From assembly GCA_025454895.1 (NCBI GenBank), contig JALONO010000001.1, positions 1 through 42,864 of the forward strand: a DNA stretch of 42,864 nucleotides, in the 5' to 3' direction. Of this stretch, positions 34,164-42,109 are shown piece by piece (within the stretch, counting starts at the first letter, position 1; each line of letters begins with the position of its first letter). A program made the position numbers and the translations under genes. The notes beneath the pieces are model-generated. The model was given only the letters and a program-made list of their open reading frames with translations. It was not told where the DNA came from and searched no databases. The DNA is from Bernardetiaceae bacterium. GTDB taxonomy: Bacteria; Bacteroidota; Bacteroidia; Cytophagales; Thermoflexibacteraceae.

Positions 34164-34591
34164 ACTTAAAAGGCATTGCCGCCATTGCGGGCAAACCGGG
34201 CCTGTTCCGAGTGTTTAAACCCTCGCGCACCGGGGTTATTTTGGAAACTCTTGATGAGAAGAAGACCAAGCTCATGGCCAACGCCAGCCAGCGGGTGTCG
34301 TTACTGCAAGAAATCTCGATGTACACCCACACGGCCGAGGGCAGCACCCCGCTTGAAAAAATCATGGCCAATATTTTGGAAAAGCACGGGGCCGAGCTAA
34401 ACGTGGGCAAGTCCGACGCTGAATTGATGAAGTTCCTGGAAACGGTGCTGCCCGATTACGACCGTGGCCAGGTGTACCCATCGGACGTGAAAAAGCTGGT
34501 AACTTGGTACAAACTGCTGCACACTCACGCGCCCGAGGTTTTCACCACCCCTGCGGAAGAAGAGAAGAAAACCGAAGAAGAAGCGCAGTAA
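34160..34591 (+). CDS. DUF5606 family protein
   Basis: A 143-residue protein of a Bacteroidota-specific family with no known role. The recognisable N-terminus is MNLKGIAAIAGKPGLFRVFK, followed by TGVILETLDEKKTKLM, a small beta-barrel-like module, then VSLLQEISMYT and an alpha-helical C-terminal part with VYPSDVKKLVTWYKLL. The tail is acidic/basic low complexity (EEEKKTEEEAQ). Cytoplasmic. Coupling by a 4-bp overlap to yihA suggests a link to ribosome assembly or RNA handling, but that is inference from position. Confidence 0.88.
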   Translation: MNLKGIAAIAGKPGLFRVFKPSRTGVILETLDEKKTKLMANASQRVSLLQEISMYTHTAEGSTPLEKIMANILEKHGAELNVGKSDAELMKFLETVLPDYDRGQVYPSDVKKLVTWYKLLHTHAPEVFTTPAEEEKKTEEEAQ

Positions 34592-34627
34592 TCTGCTAAT
34601 TATCAGCGCATTAATCTTAAAACTTTT

Positions 34628-35014
34628 TTATTCCCAAGGCCATTGGTCGGCAATGCGCTTGGCCAAAAACTGCGCCAGCCGCTTGGTCAGCTCGGAGCGA
34701 TGTTGGACAAAGAACGCCAACTCGGGCTGGGTAAACTGGCCTACTACCACCCCCACGAGTTGGTGTTTCAAGGCTTGGTCCTTGGCCAGGGCCTGGTCGA
34801 TGAGTTGGCGGCGCTGCTCCGGCGAGCGGTGCCGGAGGTCGGTTTTGGTGGCGGCCAAGTAGGCATCGAACAGCCCCAAGATCAGGCGGTTTTGCATTTT
34901 GAGCACCGGCCGCAGCGTTTCGCTCTGGAACTGCTCCAGACCAGCCGCCGCCGGGGTTTCCAGGGCCAGTTGGGGGCGTATTTGCAGGCGGCGTTCGTCG
35001 TGTTCGTCCATCAT
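34628..35014 (-). CDS. Conserved hypothetical protein (128 aa)
   Basis: A 128-residue, all-helical-looking, soluble protein without signal peptide or TM. The pattern RRLQIRPQLALETPAAAGLE, then FQSETLRPVLKMQNRLILGL, and KDQALKHQLVGVVVGQFT resembles a small family of Bacteroidota hypothetical proteins of unknown role. No catalytic motif is visible. The open frame runs back to 35281, but the upstream part is AT-rich and lacks coding character, so the ATG at 35014 (MMDEHDE) is used; ATG 35011 is equally possible. It converges with DUF5606 and diverges from the gene at 35201. Confidence 0.65.
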   Translation of the reverse strand: MMDEHDERRLQIRPQLALETPAAAGLEQFQSETLRPVLKMQNRLILGLFDAYLAATKTDLRHRSPEQRRQLIDQALAKDQALKHQLVGVVVGQFTQPELAFFVQHRSELTKRLAQFLAKRIADQWPWE

Positions 35015-35200
35015 TAGGTTCTTAGTTGCGGGGTTGCTCAAGGCCCATCGGTTTTGAGGATAACACAATATGCGGCAACAGTTCTTGCCTTTTTCTGTTT
35101 TTATTAAGATTTTCGGTTTGTGCAACCGACATAAGGCAATCCAGCCTTGGTTGAACCTTTCTTCTTCAATAAAAAACTCTCCACTAAAAAAATTACATTT

Positions 35201-35584
35201 ATGGTTACTGCGAGAGAAATTGTTCCGGGCGTGGTGGAGGTAGTTATCCATTACCGTGCCTATGGCGATGCTGGGCAGCATTGGAAAAAAGTACTAGGGC
35301 GCGCCAACCACGGTTATGGCCAGATTTACATTGAGCGGTTTGGGGCCGATGCCCGCCGCCGCGACAACATTTGGCCCATGAAGGGCTTGTACAAAGGCCA
35401 GCCCGCCGATTTGGACGAGTGCCCCGGGGCCATGTTCATTTGGACGGGCGATGAAGAAGCGAGCGTGGAACCCGTTTTCTATTTCAACAACCGGGCATTG
35501 GGCAGCGATTTGGGCTATGCCCTATCTCCGTTCGAACAAAGGAGCCGGGATATGCTGTGGGAGGTTCGTTTCCGGTTTGCTTAG
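35201..35584 (+). CDS. Hypothetical protein (127 aa)
   Basis: A 127-residue soluble protein that I do not recognise. It starts with a beta-hairpin-like stretch (VPGVVEVVIHYRAYGD) and has many aromatic and Gly residues (HGYGQIYIERFGADARRRDN, GAMFIWTGDEE, PVFYFNNRALGSDLGYAL). No signal, TM or metal motif. The ATG at 35201 is chosen over a frame start at 35147 because the upstream segment is AT-rich and Lys/Phe-rich, unlike the rest. Single gene; a convergent large TPR gene begins 38 bp further on. Confidence 0.55.
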   Translation: MVTAREIVPGVVEVVIHYRAYGDAGQHWKKVLGRANHGYGQIYIERFGADARRRDNIWPMKGLYKGQPADLDECPGAMFIWTGDEEASVEPVFYFNNRALGSDLGYALSPFEQRSRDMLWEVRFRFA

Positions 35585-35622
35585 CCCAATTTACTCGTAC
35601 AAGCAACGGCCAGCCTGCGGCA

Positions 35623-38600
35623 CTACCACGCCCCCCCCGCACTGTCCAAAGCTGCCACCCGCTGGCGGTACTGGGTGTTAAATTGCTGATAATCAGCTTC
35701 GGGCAATAGGTCAGCCAGTTTGAGCACGCCTTCCTCGGCAAAGCTCCGCAAACCTTGGGTGAGGCACTGCATCACGTAGGCTTGGTACACCACGGGGGGA
35801 AACTCATGGTAGTCGTCGTACATCTGCAAGTGGTCCACCAACAGGTTGTAAGCCTGCTTCGGGTTTTTCTGTTGGTTGTAGAATTGCGCGGCCGCCACCA
35901 CAGCCTCAGCGTGGTAGGGCATTTGGCTAAGCGCGGTTTTAAACTGCGCCTCGGCCTGGGCGGGCTGCCCTTTGGCTTGGGCCAACAACGCCCCGTAATA
36001 GGCTTGGTAACCCCGCAGCGGGCCTTTCCCGTTCAACTTTTCTAATAAACCGCCCAGTTCTTGGTCGCGGCCCAGGGCGTGGAGCAAGCGCAGGTCGGCC
36101 AAAGTGAGGCTTTGTTGCAATTGCTCGGGGCTGCTGCCCAGGGCTATGCCCGTAAGCCCGCCCCGGATGCCCTCAGCTACTTTGGGCTGCCCGCGGTCCA
36201 GGTAATAATGGATGCGTCCGATCACCGCCACTACTTTGGCATTGGGGTCGGCCAGCAAGTTGAGCACCTGGTTATACTGCTCGTCAGTAATTTGGTATTG
36301 ATTAAAATGGAGGTAGCGCGATTTGTCGCCATCAGATAAAGTGCTAACATTCAACCGCTTGACGCTGTCAGGATGGATGAGCCGCAGCATGGCCTGGGCG
36401 GTTTTGAAGTAGCCGGGGTTGCCCAGTTGGGCTACCTGCGCCCAAGTGGCCAGGGCCTCCGCGCGCGCGCCGGGCACCAGGCTAAGGGCCACGGCCTGGT
36501 TGAGCAGGCCCTCGGCGTTGCCCCGCTGAAACGAAGCCCGGAAAAACCGGGCGGCCTCGGGGTACTGTTCCTGCTCCATTAGCCAAGTCCCCAGCAAATT
36601 GCTCCGGTAGCTGTCGCTTTGGGCACTCACACGCTCAAGCTGGCGCAAAATTTTGTAGCCCTGGTCATATTGGCCCTGCACCCGGCGTTGGTGGGCTTCG
36701 GCCAGCAACAAAAACTCGGAGAAATCAGCGTTGGCGGGCCGATTGGCAAACGCGGTGAGCGGGCCGAGCAGGCTCGTGTCGCCCTCCGCGCGGGTAGCCG
36801 CCCGGTTGAGGGTCAAGTTGTACAGGTAGCTAAGCTGAACGGTTTGCAGCACGCTATCGGGCAGATAATCAGGGTTGAACGGCTCAGTGAAAGGAATCCG
36901 CTGCTTGTTGTACAGCACCAGGGCATTGGCGGTGGTGTTCACCGCCGGGCGTGGGTTGAGCAAGGCCAGGGCCGAGTCGGGGGCCAGGGTCTCAATTTGG
37001 GCCGCCACCGCGAAGAAGTTGGCCTCGGCCACGCTGGGGTTGGCCAGGTGCTGCCGCGACTTTTGCAGGTAAAACGTGGCCGAGTCGAGCATCCCCACTT
37101 TTTGGGTAAACAACAGGGCCAGGTTGTTGTACAACTCGCCACTCTTTGGGAATTGGCGCAAGCCTTCTTGCAACTTGAAAATGGCTTGTAGCGACTCGCC
37201 CTCTTGCAACAGCAACTCGGCCAGGTTGGCGTAGTCGTGCGGGGTGGGGCGTTTTTGCCGGGCTTGGTCAAAGTACCGGAAAGCCATTTCCCGGTTGTTG
37301 GCCTGGCGGCCCAGCGACCCCAAGGCATAGTTGGTGCGGTGGCTGCGGCCGTCGTAATTGAGGGCCACCACGTAGTTCTGTTCGGCCGCTTTTAAGTCGC
37401 CAGTGGCTTGGCTGTAGTCGCCCTGGTAATTGTAAAACCCGGCAAACGCCTGACGGTAAGGGAAAAACCCGGACCGGAACAGCATCACCATCACCAAAAT
37501 ACCGGCAATGGGGTACACCCAATAGTATTCCAAGCCGCCCTTGGGCCGGTACATCACCTTGTGGACGGCCTTGTGCTGGGCCATTAGCGTGCGGAAATTG
37601 GCCAGCACGTACATAAAAAACGAAAACCCGACGGCCAGGTGGGTAAAATTAACGGCATCTTCCAGCACTTCCAGCAGCGGGTCGTTGACGGTGGCCAGCG
37701 CGTAGCCCACAAAACCGAGGGTCACCAAGCCCAGGGCCGTGTAAAAAATGGCCCCAAACGGCGCAAAGGGGATAAAACTGAACAGCGGTTCTTTCCGCTT
37801 AAAGCCCCAAACGCCCAGGGCCGTGCTGATCAGCAGCACCCAAAACGGGCTGAGGTAGTAAAGGCCCCAGTCGGCCCAGCCGGCCGCATACATGTAAGCG
37901 TACAAGAGGTTGAACAGGTAAACGCCGCTCACCACCGAAAAGTGGAGCACCGGGTTGCCGCTGGCCGGGTTGGCCGAATTGGTGACCAGCCAAAGCACCC
38001 CGCTGATGATTTCGTGGGCGTTGAGGGCCACGAAAAAGAGGGTGATCACCAGCGGGATCACGTAGGCGTAGTTGGCCACAAAGAGTGGCACGTTGGCCAC
38101 CTGGGTTTGGGTGGCTACCAGGTAAGCCAGCCCGCCTGCTAAAGCCGCAAATACCAAAAACCGGACGGGGAATTTGAACCGCTCGTCGGTATCGAAGGCC
38201 TGGAAATAGTAGCTGAGCGGGAAAAACGCCAGCAGCACTCCAAACAACACGGTGCGGTCGGCGTAGCCCAGCACGCGCAGGTCTTCCAGCCCCAAATAAG
38301 CGAAAAACAGCATGGTGGTAGCGGCCAGGGCCAGGTACCAAGTGCGCGACAAAAAAGTAGCCACCGTAAGCAGCAGCACCATGCCCGAGGCCAGCAAGCC
38401 GAGGTACAGGTACGCGGCTAAGGGATTGATCCCCAGGTTACTGGCTTTAAACTTTTCGGTGATCAGGTAGCTGTCCGCATCGATGGTGAAATCAAACCCC
38501 GCTTGGGTAAATGTGTCCAGCACGGTGCGGTAAAGCTTTAATTCACCTTCGGTGAACCAGGCCACCACGTTGTCATCACCCAGGAAAAAATAGTAGGCAC

Positions 38601-38709
38601 ATAAGCCCCAGGCCAGGGCCAAGGCCAGGAGGGAAAGTAAGTAGATGAATTTTTCAGCAGTGCTAACGTTTGGTTGGCGCCAACTGGCCCAAAAAGCAAG
38701 TTGTTTCAT
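35623..38709 (-). CDS. Large membrane protein with C-terminal TPR repeats
   Basis: A 1028-residue protein. The first ~440 residues have about eleven membrane helices (FIYLLSLLALALAWGLCAYY; NPLAAYLYLGLLASGMVLL; YWVYPIAGILVMVMLF as the last). From about 450 to 1000 it consists of helical pairs of TPR type (AEQNYVVALNYDGRSHRTNYA, ANLAELLLQEGESLQAIFKL, LYNNLALLFTQKVGMLDSA), several of them clear. No enzyme motif. TPR-bearing membrane proteins usually assemble complexes; location of the repeats relative to the membrane is unknown. The start at 38709 gives a short polar N-terminus before TM1. Promoter at 38794-38823. It is downstream of nusB but separately promoted. Confidence 0.75.
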   Translation of the reverse strand: MKQLAFWASWRQPNVSTAEKFIYLLSLLALALAWGLCAYYFFLGDDNVVAWFTEGELKLYRTVLDTFTQAGFDFTIDADSYLITEKFKASNLGINPLAAYLYLGLLASGMVLLLTVATFLSRTWYLALAATTMLFFAYLGLEDLRVLGYADRTVLFGVLLAFFPLSYYFQAFDTDERFKFPVRFLVFAALAGGLAYLVATQTQVANVPLFVANYAYVIPLVITLFFVALNAHEIISGVLWLVTNSANPASGNPVLHFSVVSGVYLFNLLYAYMYAAGWADWGLYYLSPFWVLLISTALGVWGFKRKEPLFSFIPFAPFGAIFYTALGLVTLGFVGYALATVNDPLLEVLEDAVNFTHLAVGFSFFMYVLANFRTLMAQHKAVHKVMYRPKGGLEYYWVYPIAGILVMVMLFRSGFFPYRQAFAGFYNYQGDYSQATGDLKAAEQNYVVALNYDGRSHRTNYALGSLGRQANNREMAFRYFDQARQKRPTPHDYANLAELLLQEGESLQAIFKLQEGLRQFPKSGELYNNLALLFTQKVGMLDSATFYLQKSRQHLANPSVAEANFFAVAAQIETLAPDSALALLNPRPAVNTTANALVLYNKQRIPFTEPFNPDYLPDSVLQTVQLSYLYNLTLNRAATRAEGDTSLLGPLTAFANRPANADFSEFLLLAEAHQRRVQGQYDQGYKILRQLERVSAQSDSYRSNLLGTWLMEQEQYPEAARFFRASFQRGNAEGLLNQAVALSLVPGARAEALATWAQVAQLGNPGYFKTAQAMLRLIHPDSVKRLNVSTLSDGDKSRYLHFNQYQITDEQYNQVLNLLADPNAKVVAVIGRIHYYLDRGQPKVAEGIRGGLTGIALGSSPEQLQQSLTLADLRLLHALGRDQELGGLLEKLNGKGPLRGYQAYYGALLAQAKGQPAQAEAQFKTALSQMPYHAEAVVAAAQFYNQQKNPKQAYNLLVDHLQMYDDYHEFPPVVYQAYVMQCLTQGLRSFAEEGVLKLADLLPEADYQQFNTQYRQRVAALDSAGGAW

Positions 38710-38793
38710 TGGTAGATGAGGAGGCTAAATAAAGCCCGGTTGACCTTGGGGTTACTCAAAATCAGCGGACTACGGGCCAGTAACAGCCCTGGG

Positions 38794-38823
38794 CAAAGTT
38801 AAACCTTTGGCCCGCCCCCACAA
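38794..38823 (-). promoter_or_regulatory. Promoter of the TPR gene (TTG-N19-TAACTTTG, minus strand)
   Basis: On the minus strand, TTG (38823-38821), 19 bp, TAACTTTG (38801-38794). An exact fit to the Bacteroidota consensus; the leader would be about 80 nt. Confidence 0.6.
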
Positions 38824-38921
38824 GTAGCAATAAAAGTGCCGGGTGGCACGTGGAGACTAACAACTTGCCTTAGTCGAGGAGAGACGGCGTTATCTTCTCC
38901 ACCTTCGTTTTTGCCCACTCC

Positions 38922-40079
38922 TTATTTATTATCGATCAGGCCGCGGCCGCTTTTGCGGATTTTGCCTTCCTTGGCGAGGTCTTCGTTCAGGGTGTTGAGC
39001 AGGCCGTTGACGAAGTTGTAACTGCGGGGGGTGCTGTACTCTTTAGAAAGCTCGATGTACTCGTTAATACTCACCTTGACGGGAATGCTGGGGAAATGCA
39101 TCATCTCGGTCATGGCCAGGTTGAGCAAAATCCGGTCGATCATGGTAATCCGGTCGATGTCCCAGTTTTGGGTGCGGGCCGCCAGCAGTTGCTCGCAGTA
39201 GTCGGCCTCGGCCACGGCCTGGGTAAACAGGTCCTGGTAAAACTGGCGGTCGTCTTCCCAGCTCAGCGACAGCAAGGGCAAGGGCTGGGTGGGGTTATCG
39301 GGCAGGTGCTTGATCACCTTGTTCACCATGTCGCGCAGCACGGATTTGTCCTCATCCCAGGCCAGGTGTTGGTTCTCAAAATATTCTACTAGGTTTTCGT
39401 GGGCGAACATAAAGTCGCGGAACAGGTGGGCCGCCATATCGGCCTCCTCCTCGGCCGTGGGCTTGAGGCTTTGGCGATAGGCCACGTAGGCCGGATCCTT
39501 GCCCAGAAGCCTAAAAAACCCGCGCACGGTTTCCACGTCCCAGAGCAGGCCCCGGCGTAGTAGGCTCTCCTTCAGTTCAGGATGGTTACGCAGGGCCACC
39601 ACCAGGGGGTTGTGGTACAAGTGGGCTGATTGGGGCGTTTGGTCGCCGCGCTTGCGGGCACGCTCCTCGGCATCCACTTGGGCCAGGTGGCCAAATTCCA
39701 CGGCCAATTGCAGCATGAGCAAAAACTGGTCGTAGATGCCGTCGGCCTGGCGCAGCATGGTTCGGCTTTGGGCCTGGAAGTCTTTGTCGTTTTGCTGGCG
39801 GTAAAAGTTGAGGGCCGCCACTGCCGACTGGAGCACTTTTACGGGTGCCTCGCGCTCGGGCTGGATTTTGCCGCTTTTGTACTGCTGCTTGAACAAGGTC
39901 TGGGCCTGCTCGCGGTAAGCCGCCAATTGGATGGGCTTCTGGGGCTCCATCGAGTTCAGGTCGGGCATAAAATCGTCGGCAATGCGATCAAGGGCAAGGT
40001 TGAAATTGGACCTTTGGCTTTGAAATAATGCGTAAAGGTTTTGCATGGCCTTTACCCTGAGCGTCCGGCGGTTGAGCAT
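38922..40079 (-). CDS. nusB: Transcription antitermination factor NusB (long Bacteroidota form)
   Basis: A 385-residue protein. The NusB fold is at the C-terminus (about 250-370: DRQFYQDLFTQAVAEADY, WDIDRITMIDRILLNLAMTE, VKVSINEYIELSKEYSTP, YNFVNGLLNTL). NusB with NusE binds the boxA RNA in rRNA leaders and stops early termination. The first ~240 residues (start MLNRRTLRVKAMQNLYALFQ) repeat the typical N-terminal helix of NusB and are followed by an extended helical region, as in other Bacteroidota, where the protein is over twice the E. coli length. It ends in a basic tail (KSGRGLIDNK). A -7 box lies 20 bp upstream. Confidence 0.92.
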   Translation of the reverse strand: MLNRRTLRVKAMQNLYALFQSQRSNFNLALDRIADDFMPDLNSMEPQKPIQLAAYREQAQTLFKQQYKSGKIQPEREAPVKVLQSAVAALNFYRQQNDKDFQAQSRTMLRQADGIYDQFLLMLQLAVEFGHLAQVDAEERARKRGDQTPQSAHLYHNPLVVALRNHPELKESLLRRGLLWDVETVRGFFRLLGKDPAYVAYRQSLKPTAEEEADMAAHLFRDFMFAHENLVEYFENQHLAWDEDKSVLRDMVNKVIKHLPDNPTQPLPLLSLSWEDDRQFYQDLFTQAVAEADYCEQLLAARTQNWDIDRITMIDRILLNLAMTEMMHFPSIPVKVSINEYIELSKEYSTPRSYNFVNGLLNTLNEDLAKEGKIRKSGRGLIDNK

Positions 40080-40098
40080 AATTACGAAAAAATAGGCG

Positions 40099-40106
40099 CA
40101 AAATTA
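40099..40106 (-). promoter_or_regulatory. -7 box TAATTTTG for nusB (minus strand)
   Basis: An exact TAnnTTTG match on the minus strand, 19 bp upstream of the nusB ATG. Confidence 0.45.
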
Positions 40107-40143
40107 GGCTTTTTCCGCCGTAAAGCGATGGCATTGCCGCCTA

Positions 40144-40596
40144 TTACTTGCCTTTTGCCTGGCGGAGCCAATGTTTGGCGTCGTCCAGGCTCTCGAACAC
40201 CTTGGTGTGGTAGTGGGGCGAGCGGTTGTCCATCAAAAACATCTCGAGCGAAATGTTGGAGAACAAATCGGAAGCGGTACGGATGGCCAGGTGGGTGAGG
40301 CCGGCCTGGTTAGCGCGGGGGGTCCACTCGTTAGCGAGCCAGTCCACCACCTCGTTCCAGGGGCCTACAATGTTGGCATGATCGGCCAGCACGGCGGTAA
40401 ATTGCTCTTTCTCCACCAGGTCCAGCACTTTGGCAAAACCGGTTTTAAGCTCGTCCATGAGCAAAAACCCCCGCCAGCGGTAGTAAAGCCACTTGTTTTG
40501 ATGGTCCGGCTCCAGGATAAGGTACACGTAGCCACCCTCATTTTTCAACTCGAGCTTGCCGTTTTCAGAAGGGCTATGAGGGACCAGGCCGTGCAT
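40144..40596 (-). CDS. STAS/SpoIIAA-like domain protein
   Basis: A 150-residue cytoplasmic protein. The segment from about residue 25 to 145 has the beta-alpha order of the SpoIIAA-like fold: YVYLILEP, YRWRGFLLMDELKTGFAKVL, FTAVLADHANIVGPWNEVVD, LTHLAIRTASDLFSNI and VFESLDDAKHWLR at the end. Similar short proteins are common in Cytophagales. The 'ADHANIVGPW' loop with Asp is a conserved-looking site, but no activity is known. It could be an anti-sigma antagonist-like switch or a small ligand-binding protein. The ATG at 40596 is used. It is upstream of nusB on the same strand. Confidence 0.6.
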   Translation of the reverse strand: MHGLVPHSPSENGKLELKNEGGYVYLILEPDHQNKWLYYRWRGFLLMDELKTGFAKVLDLVEKEQFTAVLADHANIVGPWNEVVDWLANEWTPRANQAGLTHLAIRTASDLFSNISLEMFLMDNRSPHYHTKVFESLDDAKHWLRQAKGK

Positions 40597-40700
40597 TTAA
40601 TCAATCAAGAAGGGTAAAAGAACCTAAGCTTTAGGTTTCAACGCATTTAGCGCCGCAAAATACCGTAAAAAACGTTAAACGGAAAAATCACCGGCGTTGG

Positions 40701-40913
40701 CTATTCAAATTGCGTGGGCAGCACCCGGGGCGGCTGGGCCTTTAGGTATTTGACCCCGCTGGCCGGTTCGGGCAGGCTGTCGGCCAAGGGCCGGGCCTCG
40801 CCGTTCTGACCCAACTCAAGCCGGGGTGGCCTAGCCCCCGCCGAGGGTTGCCACAGCTTTTGGGCGGCAATAATTAGCCCTATACTTACCAACAAAATAG
40901 CGAGGTTTTTCAT
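40701..40913 (-). CDS. Small membrane-anchored or secreted protein (70 aa)
   Basis: A 70-residue protein with one N-terminal hydrophobic helix (KNLAILLVSIGLIIAAQKLW, residues 2-21) and a Pro-rich polar remainder (RPPRLELGQNGEA, LPEPASGV). There is no clear cleavage site, so it may stay anchored with its tail outside the inner membrane. I do not recognise it. Coding is supported by the typical GC-rich third positions and the plausible start at 40913. Confidence 0.5.
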   Translation of the reverse strand: MKNLAILLVSIGLIIAAQKLWQPSAGARPPRLELGQNGEARPLADSLPEPASGVKYLKAQPPRVLPTQFE

Positions 40914-41128
40914 GAGCTATTTTGCCGAAGTATAGGGCAATTGTTAGGCCAGAGCGGCTGGTTAGCGGCTTGCTAACGGAAATTAATTGGGAATTTTAGG
41001 ATAAGGATCACCAACGAACGTGGTGGCAGGGGGGAAAGGAGAAGGTAGGAGGTAGGTAGTTGTTTTCGGTTTTCCATTTTCATATTTGTTGAGCAACATC
41101 CCCTGCTTGAAAACGGACACCATCGGCT

Positions 41129-41731
41129 TTAAAACTTCAACTCGAAACTCTCGGAAAACTCTTGGCTGCCGTGGGTGAGCACAAAGGTGTAAGTGCCTTC
41201 GGCCAGCTTTTTGAAGTCAAAAAAGCGGTAGTAGTCCTCGGCGGTGGTAACCCCGTTGTACACCTCGCGGCCTTGTTGGTCCACCACCCGGATGCCCACC
41301 GGGGCGTTGTCAAAGTTGTTGAAGTACGACAGGTGGGCGTAGCCTTTTTGGCCAGCTGCCGTTACCTTCATCACAAAACCGGTTTCGGGCATGCCTTTCA
41401 GGGCTACTTCGCGGGTTTTCACCACGTCGTTGGCCGTTACCTCAAACACCAGTTTGTCGGCATTTACATTGGCCAGGTTGTACACCCGGGCTTGATCTTT
41501 CGTGCCGCGCAGGGTTTCGGTGTGCAACAGGTGGCCCTGCTCGTCTTTAATACGCACCACCAGTTTGGCCGCACCGCTCTTGGGGCAGCTCAACAGCACC
41601 TTTTGGCTGCCTTTAAGGCGCAGCACGGTGTAACCAAAATCGCCGGGGCCTTCCTCGGCCCGGGCCGGGTTAGTTAAGCCAAGCACTCCCGCCAGGCCCA
41701 ACAGGGCAGTAGTTTTTACTACGTTTTTCAT
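41129..41731 (-). CDS. Secreted beta-sandwich protein (200 aa)
   Basis: A 200-residue exported protein with a signal peptide (MKNVVKTTALLGLAGVLGLT, ending ARAEE). The mature part has two beta-rich halves: one around VLLSCPKSGAAKLVVRIKDE and a second around PVGIRVVDQQGREVYNG, followed by LAEGTYTFVLTHGSQEFSES. This pattern resembles the Ig-like add-on domains of secreted Bacteroidota proteins, but it is not a typical T9SS C-terminal domain. Function unknown. The ATG at 41731 gives the signal; the frame continues upstream into AT-rich DNA. It has one of the best promoters in the window (41775-41807). Confidence 0.7.
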   Translation of the reverse strand: MKNVVKTTALLGLAGVLGLTNPARAEEGPGDFGYTVLRLKGSQKVLLSCPKSGAAKLVVRIKDEQGHLLHTETLRGTKDQARVYNLANVNADKLVFEVTANDVVKTREVALKGMPETGFVMKVTAAGQKGYAHLSYFNNFDNAPVGIRVVDQQGREVYNGVTTAEDYYRFFDFKKLAEGTYTFVLTHGSQEFSESFELKF

Positions 41732-41774
41732 GTTTAAAATGTTTAAATTGAAAGCTCTTTTATTGAACTTTCCA

Positions 41775-41807
41775 CAAAGATACGGCATCAAAAATAAAAA
41801 TATCAAA
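41775..41807 (-). promoter_or_regulatory. Promoter TTTG-N21-TATCTTTG (minus strand)
   Basis: On the minus strand, TTTG (41807-41804) and TATCTTTG (41782-41775) are 21 bp apart, in AT-rich DNA upstream of the 200-aa secreted protein. The leader would be about 38 nt. Confidence 0.65.
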
Positions 41808-41835
41808 AAAAATTTGCTTGTTAAGTTGTAAGTAG

Positions 41836-41938
41836 CTGATTATCAATAATAAAATTTTTAGTTGTTAAATATGTGTTAATTTTTGGTCGTTTTATTGTTT
41901 CAAGTGAAAACTTATCCATTAAAATATTGATTATCAAT
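41836..41938. repeat. Two copies of TGATTATCAAT, one a perfect palindrome
   Basis: Copy one is at 41837-41847. Copy two is at 41928-41938 and sits inside ATTGAT-T-ATCAAT (41926-41938), a perfect 6+1+6 inverted repeat. The copies are in direct orientation 91 bp apart, between divergent genes. They look like operator half-sites for a dimeric regulator, but AT-rich DNA makes chance repeats easier. Confidence 0.4.
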
Positions 41939-42109
41939 TGTTTGATTTGAAAAGTCATATCTTATATATACCTCTTTAATTACTTGCCGACAAACCTAGC
42001 ATGTGATTAACGGGTTGAAGGAAGTGACGAGCAAACGGCAGGTTTTAAACCCCGAAAACCGCCATTTTTGCGTGTAAGATTTTTACCGATCCACCCCAAA
42101 TTTTGAAAC

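Larger units (their letters stand above)
41732..42109. other. AT-rich divergent intergenic region
   Basis: 378 bp between divergent genes for two secreted proteins. 41740-42000 is far more AT-rich than the surrounding DNA. It holds a minus-strand promoter and two copies of TGATTATCAAT (listed separately). On the plus side an imperfect box AAATTTTG (42098-42105) sits 4 bp from the sugar dehydrogenase ATG. No ORF. Confidence 0.5.
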
